From the NCBI GenBank assembly GCA_903813345.2, contig CAIIXF020000002.1, positions 9,571,555 through 9,635,554 of the forward strand: DNA of 64,000 bases. The letters are read 5' to 3'. Made by a program: the position numbers and the translations under genes. The stretch is from Owenia fusiformis. Lineage: Eukaryota > Annelida > Polychaeta > Sabellida > Oweniidae. Under the pieces are notes generated by a model. It was given only the letters and a program-made list of their open reading frames with translations, did no database searches and had not been told where the DNA came from. Below, in pieces: positions 12,001-18,934 of the stretch (position 1 is the stretch's first letter; each line of letters starts with the position of its first letter).

Positions 12001-13748
12001 TATTTTTCCTAGTAATTTTGTATCCATGTCCACTAGGGTCTCAACGTAAATGAGTCTGTGCAATAATATAGCCCGCCTTTCGGTAGCAGATTTTCAAAGG
12101 GGTTTTCTACATTTAAACCCATTTCTCATTAGGTTTTCTACATTAAACCCCATTTCTCAAAAGGTTTTCTACATTTAAACTCATTTCTCAAAAGGTTTTC
12201 TACATTTAAACCCATTTCTCAAAAGGTTTTCTACATTTAAACACATTTCTCGAACAATTTCTCCATCATCGTTTGCTTTGTTAGTTTCATTTGTGCGTTG
12301 GATAATTGCTTGGATGCGACCTTGTGACGGTTGCATTTTTCAAATGCTTCGTTTCTATGTTAATACATACAAACTTTTTATGCATATGTTCTCCACTCTT
12401 CTACTCTCTGCTATTACATACAGGGTGTCCAATAAATAAGGTGAAAGATATTGTAACTTTCTTAATATTGTACCATAATCTGTATTTAATAAAAGTGTTT
12501 AAAGAGAGAATCAGATATAGCGAGCAGGCTAAACAAAAAGTTGTTTCAATTTTAGAATATATTTGGCTCATGTCATTCCTTGTCATGTCTATTTTCTAAA
12601 AATCACAAAAGTGCATACTTTATTCATGGAAAACTAAAGATTTTTACAATAATGTATTATTTTTCTATAAGAATGGTTACCATTCTTATTATTTGGGAGA
12701 ATTTAAACATTTTTCACCCATTTTTGCACTTTGAATCATTAAATACGTCACCAGTTTATAACATATTGTGAATCTTTTGGGAGATATTGTAAGGAATAGA
12801 TCGGTAGGTCACTTATACATGTTGCTTGTAATTTTGTCAACCCCTATAGATCGGATTCTCCCTTTAATGTTGCAGTTGGAGCAGTATACTTTACTCTGGG
12901 ATTGTACTTGGTGGCTTCACTTTGCTACTCTCACTATGCATCTACTGTTACCAGTGCTGCAAAGACGGATTCAAGCTCAAGAGACACAATCGGCCAAGAC
13001 CCTCACGGCCTCCGAACAATAATTGTAAGTTCTATAATAGAGTTTATGCCTATGAAGGAAGAAGGATGTCAGTCTAAGTCATATCGATATATTAATTTGT
13101 GGTATAACATACTAGTTTTTTTTGACAATAATAGTGAACGAAAACATTGGTTTGGCAGTATGACTGAAAGAATATACGTGTTTAACATTAATTATGGCTG
13201 AAAGAAAACACTTGTTAAACAGAATGACTGAATACAGTGCGGGTCATAGTATTGCGCTATACCACAGTGTATTTCATTCCATTGCATTGCTTTGTATTGC
13301 ATCGTATTTTATTGTGCTCTATAATATGGTATTGTATTGTATATCACATTTTATTATCACAGTATATCAAGTAGAACAATGCGGAAAGATTTTCCTCTTC
13401 ATGTTTATGATGTTACTAGTGACTGTCGTAAATTGCAAGTTTGTAAGCATAAGAAACATGGTGTATAAATTGAATATTTCATGTAACGCCATATTGGAAA
13501 CTTTACATCCTTCTATGACCGTACACTGAGAGTATGATAAATATTCATTTTTATTTTTTTCATCAACAGCAACGAACGGTGGAACCGTCGGCAGCATATC
13601 CAGTTCTGTTCCAGAGAGAGACTCGCCAGACCCACCATCTCCGCCCAGTTACGACAACATCAATATGACTCCGCCTGGACCATATTCATCCGAGCCAATT
13701 ATGCCCCCGCCTTACAGCACAGAGAAACCACCTCCTTACGTACCATAG
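5984..13748 (+). CDS. Gene A: Shisa-like type I membrane protein, two Cys modules, PY-motif tail (5 exons)
   Basis: Coding exons are 5984-6053, 11196-11456, 11772-11979, 12876-13024 and 13570-13748, joining in phases 1, 1, 2, 1 to a 288-aa product with all GT-AG borders. Residues 1-23 form a signal peptide. Residues 41-95 and 119-171 are two related modules with the same spacing plan: C-x3-C, C, CC, CC, C (Cys 41, 45, 57, 63-64, 77-78, 95; and 119, 123, 134, 139-140, 153-154, 171). Residues 184-206 are one membrane span followed by Cys/Lys/Arg. The tail is proline-rich with PPSY 254-257, PPPY 275-278 and PPPY 283-286. The architecture matches the Shisa/WBP1/VOPP1 superfamily of adaptor-like membrane proteins; PY motifs in that group bind WW domains. 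Two cysteine modules rather than one is unusual. The model is inferred by hand without transcript data; substrate or partner is unknown. Confidence 0.8.
6136..6308. mobile_element. Hairpin MITE in intron 1 of gene A
   Basis: Arms of about 45 bp are near complements: ATTCGCAAATTTAA..CCGGCTGACGGATTAACC on the left, and GGTTAATCCGTCAGCCGG-type sequence (read as complement) on the right. The centre holds CATATTTAAATGA. A related hairpin sits in intron 1 of gene B (18570-18759). No coding. Confidence 0.7.
6309..8990. other. Intron 1 of gene A, no feature recognised
   Basis: AT-rich intronic sequence. Short open frames here lack splice support and homology I can recognise. It contains poly-C runs near 7579 and 8514. 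Confidence 0.5.
8991..9601. mobile_element. 611-bp TIR transposon derivative in intron 1 of gene A
   Basis: Left end AGGATGGGCTAAAAACGCCA and right end are inverted copies (right, complemented: AGGGTGGGCCAAAAAACGCC). Similarity continues inward for about 50 bp through CACTTT, TTCAA and CTATAACTTTTTT. The left end is preceded by TAC. The interior may hold decayed transposase sequence on the minus strand but nothing I can assign. A truncated relative lies at 11606-11676. Confidence 0.65.
9750..9968. mobile_element. Short inverted-repeat element in intron 1
   Basis: CAGATACACCGTTGTCACAA at the left is matched by the complement of GTCAGATACCGTTGTCACAA at the right (about 27-bp arms, one indel), with about 165 bp between. 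No coding is supported. Confidence 0.5.
10200..11260 (+). repeat. Tandem array of the exon 2 splice acceptor plus exon 5' part (8 copies)
   Basis: The segment holding the end of intron 1, the TTGCAG acceptor and about 70 bp of exon 2 is repeated head to tail. Acceptor-downstream bases fall at 10267, 10398, 10529, 10660, 10795, 10926, 11061 and 11196, so periods are 131 or 135 bp; the 4-bp difference is an inserted CCCA. Only the last copy continues into the full exon. The others jump at a GTGACAGTA-like word back into intron sequence; that word also occurs in the intron at 10200 and resembles GCGACAATA in the intact exon, so microhomology may have mediated the first duplication. Upstream copies read GACTATTTCCC (Phe) where the functional exon reads GACTATTGCCC (Cys 41). 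Frames running through the array are by-products of the repeat. Confidence 0.93.
11196..11456 (+). CDS. Gene A exon 2 (first Cys module)
   Basis: Follows TTGCAG and ends AGAAGAG|GTGGGT, phase 1 to 1, 261 bp. It encodes residues 24-110 including Cys 41 to Cys 95, and ends in a basic KLSRKRR stretch that could be a proprotein-convertase-like site between the two modules (inference). Confidence 0.8.
11606..11676. mobile_element. Truncated relative of the 8991-9601 element (intron 2)
   Basis: Contains TATATAGGTTGGAAAATAAA, then TAGTGTCTTGAAAAAGTGGC and TTTTTTGGCCCACTC, the reverse complement of the left end of the 611-bp element. Only one end is present. Confidence 0.55.
11772..11979 (+). CDS. 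Gene A exon 3 (second Cys module)
   Basis: Follows GCTTCAG and ends GGCTA|GTAAGT, phase 1 to 2, 208 bp. It encodes residues 111-179 with CPAFC, GYCC and ICC, paralogous to exon 2 (both modules end with GHNC). The duplicate exon explains the two-module protein. Confidence 0.8.
12101..12255 (+). repeat. 31-bp minisatellite in intron 3 of gene A (5 copies)
   Basis: GGTTTTCTACATTTAAACCC followed by ATTTCTCAAAA restarts at 12101, 12132, 12163, 12194 and 12225. Unlike the other arrays in these genes it does not touch a splice border. Confidence 0.9.
12876..13024 (+). CDS. Gene A exon 4 (transmembrane segment)
   Basis: Follows GTTGCAG and ends AATAATT|GTAAGT, phase 2 to 1. It encodes one hydrophobic span (about residues 184-206) followed by CYQCC and a basic stretch (FKLKRHNRPRP), consistent with a type I protein with a cytoplasmic tail. 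Confidence 0.8.
13570..13748 (+). CDS. Gene A exon 5 (PY-motif cytoplasmic tail, stop)
   Basis: Follows ATCAACAG, phase 1, and stops at TAG 13746-13748. It encodes residues 230-288, rich in Pro and Ser, with PPSY, PPPY and PPPY. The stop is two residues after the last PPPY, a placement typical of C-terminal PY ligands. Confidence 0.82.
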
Positions 13749-13987
13749 TCTCGAATCTCAGTAATTGATTCAAATCAGAAATAATCACCATTGCCATCTA
13801 TAGTTGAACATGTTGCTCATGCGATATGATTGATTATTAAAAAGGAACACTTTTTACGTACTGTATCGTTCATGGTTTTATCTCATGAACAACATTAGTA
13901 CAGTTCATTGACTCTTTGATTAATAATTTGAACTGCTGGAATATGGTCAGTGCAGATAAAAGGATGTACTCATTGTGAATTCATGAA

Positions 13988-13993
13988 AATAAA
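13988..13993 (+). terminator. Candidate polyadenylation signal of gene A
   Basis: AATAAA 240 bp after the stop; a second AATAAA lies at 14032-14037. Either could serve. Confidence 0.45.
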
Positions 13994-14144
13994 TTATTGT
14001 TCTCATAATATTTTTGATATAAAAAAGTAACAATAAATTATCTGATTTTGACAGACTGAACGAAATGATTTATTTATCTTTACATAAAGTTACTTAAATC
14101 CAAATAGTGCTATTTGTAATGTTAACTCTTTGTAAAGTCAAAAT

Positions 14145-14216
14145 GCATCAATGGTGTAGGCCGAGCATTGGTTGCCTTCCAAGCAGTGGGTCCGGGCTCG
14201 ATTCCTCGCTGATGCA
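14145..14216 (+). pseudogene. tRNA-Gly(TCC)-like sequence, degenerate
   Basis: A 72-bp stretch has the layout of a tRNA: acceptor strands GCATCAA/CTGATGC plus A (six of seven pairs), TGGTGTAG in the D-arm position (box A-like), a TTCCAAG loop with anticodon TCC at 14178-14180, and a T-arm region GGGCTCGATTCC (box B-like GGTTCGATTCC with one change). The T stem has a mismatch and the D-arm is shortened. It lies between convergent genes A and B. It is probably a tRNA pseudogene or the head of a tRNA-derived SINE; a working tRNA is less likely. Confidence 0.6.
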
Positions 14217-15041
14217 GCATTTTACCAGAATGTGTTAGCATAATGTCATTTGAGGCCACGAAATAACGTGATCAAGTGTATGTTTTTTATATTATAAGAT
14301 GACAAATACAAAAGTCTGCTTCATAATCACCCATTAAAGAATGCAGGGGATCAATGAACGAAATGATTTTTTTGCACACCTTTTGAGAGTTTGATCAAGT
14401 TGGAGAAAGGTTGATTAAAATTATGTAAAATAACTCATTTTTTAAAAGTGTGATATCACGAAATTTATTTGATCTAAAGTTGATCACTTGTCAAAGCATT
14501 GCTCTTACAGTTTGATTTAGCATGGAGCCATCTATTAGCAGTATACAACTACATTAATACAGTCAAAAACTGTCAATTGGTTATAGCCATCTGATAGAAC
14601 ACGTGAAATATTATTTACTGAGCTGAAATATCAACTCCCCAGGTAATATGATGAACAATTACATACAAGGTTTTTAACTAATCTACATTTATAAGTAACG
14701 TGATTTATATTCAGAATGAGACTTTGGCCTTAATACCGTTACCGTTACATTGAAGGAAATGTCGCAAAATGTTTTCATAAATAAAACTGTGGATGATTGG
14801 CTCCTAGAGTGCAACATCGATATTTTCCCCCATATATGTACATGTCGTGATGACAAAATTCGAATTGAAACAGCCGCCTTATTGTTCACTTCATCATTTG
14901 GATCGTGAATTTTGGTCTTTTGGACTATTTATTTTGAATTTTTAAACAACAAAATTTTGACGTTTTCGATTCATTGTTGGAAAATATCGAGTTTGGATCC
15001 TTGGAGCCAATTCTTCTTGAATAAAACTTAATAGTTCTCAC

Positions 15042-15388
15042 TCGGTGCTATATTCCTTTTTGAGGTTTATGCCTCTATTTGTCTATCTGAAATGCTGCAT
15101 TGTCAAACGAAACAGTTTTCCGATTTGCCTGGGGTTTGTTATGATTATGTGATCCCGCAATAGGTTGTGAAAATGACGATGGACGATTGTCATTGTCTTT
15201 AAGATTATGAACAGCTCGGTGCTATATTCCCTTTTGAGGTTTATGCCTCTATTTGTCTATTTGAAATGCTGCATTGTCAAACGAAACAGTTTTCCGATTT
15301 GACTGGGGTTTGTTTTGATTATGTGATCCCGCAATAGGTTGTGACAAGGACGATGGACTGGCATTGTCTTTAAGATTATGAACAGCTG
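15042..15388 (-). repeat. 174-bp tandem duplication over the 3' end of gene B
   Basis: CTCGGTGCTATATTCC begins at 15042 and again at 15215, and the following about 170 bp match closely, with a few substitutions and short indels. The copy nearer the body of gene B carries the real stop (15249-15251); the other, further 3', still encodes the same last residues (FDNAAFQIDK then stop), so it is a vestigial second C-terminus in the 3' UTR. Confidence 0.85.
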
Positions 15389-15958
15389 TTGTTTTTGCTT
15401 GGTTTACCCTGTTGGTGACATTTGTCACTGTGGACGAGTCATCTGGTAATTTAGTTAGATCACCGTTAGACTGTTGTTCAGCATTTGAACCTGATGTAGC
15501 TTCCAACGCACTTTCATTTGTAATTCCTCTTGTAGCAACATTTTCTATTTCACTCGGTATGGCAGGAAGTGGGATTGCGCATGCGTTATCATATGTCGTT
15601 TGTCTTCTGCTATTTGCAGCATTGTATGAAAGTGTAGTTGTTGTAGGAACACACATAGGCGTTTCTGACTCAGCAGTGACACACCCGGTTGCGTGTGTAG
15701 TTGTCTGATTCTTATTAGCAGATGTATTAACGACACTACTATTCGATGTAGTATCAACTGCAACAACCAACCCACTTACTGCAGCGTTATGGGATACACG
15801 AACCGTAGTTGCAGCAGAGTTAGGTGTTATTTGACTGGTTTGTGATTGTTCTGTAAATGGAGGGGGGTCTCCCGCTATCTCATGGTACGCCGGGGGTTGA
15901 TAGATTGGATAGTTAAACTCTGGAACAGGTCCGGCCGAAAGAATAATTTCTTCGTGTT
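15249..15958 (-). CDS. Gene B exon 5 (cytoplasmic tail, stop)
   Basis: Begins after TTTATAG; the G left from exon 4 completes GAA for residue 172. It encodes 236 residues: acidic start, PPAY and PPPF, then a low-complexity Ser/Thr/Asn tail ending FQIDK. Its 3' end is tandemly duplicated. Confidence 0.8.
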
Positions 15959-18934
15959 CTATAAAAAACACAAGCATGTCCAATCAGTTTATTTAAAACA
16001 GTTTAATGTAATTCTCAATTTATTATTTTAAATATATCAAAAATGTTCCCTAAAACGAACAAAATAAAAGGAACTATAATGACAGTACCATTCTTTGAAC
16101 GCAGTATTCCAAGGGGTACGCAGACTGGGGTACGACCAAAAAATGATCCCAATTATTTTTTTAATTCGTAGGCATCCTGAATAATGACCCATTCCAAAGG
16201 TAGACTTAACTACCCATAATAACCCATATGCATACCTGTTATTCCTCCATTGGCACGAATAGTCGCTTGTGAATTGTTGTTTGTGTCTTGTCTTGTACGG
16301 CTTGCCATTGTTCTTGATCTAGTGGCTGTAAACTGCGCTTTGGAACAACCAAAGAAACAACACATACCACATGTTAGGAGAATTATAATTGCCGTGAAAA
16401 CACCAAGGACGATCCTCCATCTGTAATACATATATAGAGGAAAGACTTATTCTCAGTTTATTCAGTCTTTTATTGTTGCTGGAGAAATAAAACACGAAGT
16501 GACCAAACGATCAGACTAATTAATGATGACGATAAGGGTTTTATTCACGTAAAGGCATGCGTTGTGAATTGTTTAACACGTTTTTATCAAATATAGGTCT
16601 TTAATTTCTTACTAAAATTAAAAAATGACTTTTAAATACTATGATGCGGTGAAATGCAAACACTAAAGATTCTACTATCAACATGTAATTACTGATCAAT
16701 CTAACTTCAAGGGCCGTAGATATATGATGTAAATGTTTAACGTGGTATCAGCCAGCGCATCACTTCTAAACGTTTCTAACTTTTATATAGGGTTTTAATG
16801 AATCATGTTTTGCTGTATGTTATTTTTATTTCTTTAAAAAAATATATGAAAAACAAACTTCAAAATGCAAAATACTTTTTATGGCAGCTTGGACAGTTCC
16901 CTCTCATGTCAAACCAGTGGTTTCTTATTCTTAAATAATGAGTGTTCTGGGAAAGTATACTCGTCAGCACCAGCAGGGAAATAAAAAGGCACTCGACATG
17001 AGTACACTCGCCAAGAGACTGATAAGCACGCGTTAGAATTTTACCATGTTTTCCCATGTGAATCATAACATTGGCTTTCAACTATGAGAATCATAGCGTG
17101 GTTTTACATATGAGAATCATACAGCATATTATGTGGTTTTACCTATGAGAATCATACAGCATATTATATGGTTTTACCTATGAGAATCATCCAACATATT
17201 ATATGGCTTTACCTATGAGACATGTTTCTTACGCAGTGGTAGCGCTCGGGATAGAGGCCGGCAATACTTGAGTCGGGGTCATTGCAGCAGAATCTAAAAA
17301 GAAAGAACACGGTAAGGAAAAGATGGATGAAAACAGGATATAGCTTAATAAAATATGGCATGATCTGCTGAAAATTTAAAATTTTGACATTTTGTAATAG
17401 TAGATTCATTTAGCAATGTCATCAAAGTTAGTCAATTTTATTTTTAATTCAAGTTTTTTTTTTACATAATTGGAATGTAGCCTGTGGTATAGTAACCTTA
17501 TGACAAATGATGCTGTGTAAATGCAACTTCAGTTTTATAATTCCGGTAAGGTTATTTTTGATCTTGAATATTGGGCAAAATATAGTCGACCTCCTAATGC
17601 TTAGGAGCGACTGATGATGAAAATGATAGGCATAAGATACGACGTACCAGATTATAGTTAAATTGACATAACATACGACGTACATGATGCAGTTGAATTG
17701 ACATAAAATACGACGTAAATGATGCAGTTGATTCGACATGAAATACGACGTACCTGATGAAGTTGCATTGACATGAATACGAACTACGTGGTGTAGTTGA
17801 TTTGACATGAAATACGGCGTACCTGATGCAGTTGAATTGACATAAAATATGACGTACTTAATGCAGTTGCATTGACATGAAATACTGCTTAACCGATGCA
17901 GTTGAATTGACATGAAATATGACGTAGCTGATGCAGTTGTATTGACATGAAATATGACGTACCTGATGCAGTTGTATTGACATAAAATATGACGTACCTG
18001 ATGCAGTTGCATTGACATGAAATACGGCTTAACTGATGCAGTTGAATTGACATGAAATATGATCGGGGACGTACCTGATGCAGTTGGATTGACATGAAAT
18101 ACAACGTACCTGAAGCTCTGGGTTCCACAACAGTAGAGTGTAGTGTTTGTTCCGTGGCGTTGAACTGTTTCTTTGAGTGCAACTGTTCCTTTTTGTGCCA
18201 CTGGTGGTTTAATGAACATACCACATACAAACCCTGGATGCCATGCCCCACGTCGATCACAGTAACTGGTACAATACTCAAGGCCGTGTACCAACCCTAA
18301 ATGAAAAACCAATATGTTGGAATTGCAGTGTACTAACGTCAACGCGTATCACAACTTCAAAAAATAAACTGTTGTTTTAAGTAACGTCACAAACCAAATT
18401 AGAACATCTTCCTCAAGAGTCATCACAGGATACAAAACAATTGTAGATGAGTAGAAACCGAGATATATATATCAGATAGCGGTTTATGCAAAGGCTCCGT
18501 AACATAACATTGACATGGTATACTGCCTCGAGATCATATCTAGTCAGAATACCGTATTAGTGTATAATACTAAGCTTGTATTCGCAAATGCAACTTGCGT
18601 CTGACGACTACCGGATTGACCTGCTATGTTATGGGCAACTCGTTTAAATATGAATAGTGCCTGCCACTGCTCCATTCATATTTAAATGAGTTGGTCATAA
18701 AAGAGTAGGTTAATCCGGTAGCTGACAGGCGTTAGTTGCATTAGCGATTACAAGCTTAGACTCATTTTTGGTATAGCTGTGGTTGAAACTATATAGGTTC
18801 AGATATCGAAGAATTTTATGAAAATATTGATGTAATTAATATATTTAATACAACAAAGTAGTACAGTACTTACCAATACAACAAATCAGCAACACACAAC
18901 CACGATATATTACACAACTTGACATAGCTATCAT
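15249..18934 (-). CDS. Gene B: Shisa-like type I membrane protein, one Cys module (5 exons)
   Basis: Coding exons in transcript order are 18934-18874, 18296-18110, 17293-17213, 16420-16236 and 15958-15249, phases 1, 2, 2, 1, product 407 aa, all GT-AG. Residues 1-20 are a signal peptide. The Cys module spans residues 29-103 (CTSYC, C45, CC 76-77, CC 85-86, C103), with YCCGTQ...RFCC strongly recalling Shisa family cores; an extra about 25-residue insert separates C45 from CC 76-77. Residues 113-133 are one membrane span ending in a Cys-rich GMCCFFGC. The long tail has a PPAY motif (193-196) and DPPPF, then about 200 Ser/Thr/Asn/Ala-rich, probably disordered residues. It is a convergent, diverged paralogue of gene A. 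Hand-built model; function beyond family architecture unknown. Confidence 0.8.
16236..16420 (-). CDS. Gene B exon 4 (transmembrane segment)
   Basis: Begins after ATTACAG and ends ATAACAG|GTATGC, phase 2 to 1. It encodes the span IVLGVFTAIIILLTCGMCC and a basic/polar juxtamembrane region. Confidence 0.8.
17085..17222 (-). repeat. 35-bp repeats carrying the exon 3 donor of gene B (about 5 copies)
   Basis: TGAGAATCAT-type anchors occur at 17085, 17111, 17146, 17181 and 17216, with the last three steps exactly 35 bp. On the minus strand each unit reads CTCATAG|GTAAA.., so the true donor (exon end 17213) is the first of four or five near-identical donors. The sequence is unrelated to the 35-bp array in intron 2. 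Confidence 0.85.
17213..17293 (-). CDS. Gene B exon 3 (end of Cys module)
   Basis: Begins after TTTTTAG, ends CTCATAG|GTAAAG, 81 bp, phase 2 to 2. It encodes FCCND...YHCV, supplying the second CC pair and last cysteine of the module. Confidence 0.75.
17641..18111 (-). repeat. 35-bp repeats carrying the exon 2 donor of gene B (about 13 copies)
   Basis: TTGACAT anchors fall near 17663, 17698, 17732, 17768, 17802, 17837, 17872, 17907, 17942, 17977, 18012, 18047 and 18089; nearly every step is 34-36 bp (7-bp insertion before the last). On the minus strand many units read CATCAG|GTACGTC, matching the real exon 2 border (AGCTTCAG|GTACGT at 18110/18109), so the array multiplies the donor site. Long open frames across it cycle through the repeat and are not genes. 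Confidence 0.9.
18110..18296 (-). CDS. Gene B exon 2 (most of the Cys module)
   Basis: Begins after CATTTAG; the G from exon 1 plus GG gives Gly 21. It encodes residues 21-82 including YCTSYC, a GAW..GFVC stretch and YCCGTQSF, then splits AG|A (Arg 83) at the donor. Ends in phase 2. Confidence 0.78.
18570..18759. mobile_element. Hairpin MITE in intron 1 of gene B
   Basis: Arms from TAAGCTTGTATTCGCAAATG inward, through CTACCGGATTGACCTG, are matched in complement by the right half (TAGGTTAATCCGGTAGCTGA and beyond). The centre CATTCATATTTAAATGA is shared with the intron 1 hairpin of gene A, as are ATTCGCAAAT and CGGATT[A/G]ACC. Confidence 0.7.
18874..18934 (-). CDS. Gene B exon 1 (signal peptide)
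   Basis: ATG at 18934-18932 opens 20 codons with hydrophobic core CVLLICCI, then G|GTAAGT. A second in-frame ATG three codons on is an alternative start. Confidence 0.7.

Noticed and set aside
15412-15708. Plus-strand frame opposite exon 5 of gene B
   Set aside because: It is the antisense shadow of a low-complexity coding exon; no splice or start evidence.
10200-18111. CRISPR array reading of the regular 35-bp and 131-bp repeats
   Set aside because: Eukaryotic introns, repeats are contiguous without unique spacers, and they include splice borders.
17449-18342. Minus-strand frame of 297 codons with Cys/His-rich repeats
   Set aside because: Only its start (exon 2 of gene B) is coding; the rest runs into the 35-bp donor repeats of intron 2, whose three-unit cycle keeps the frame open.
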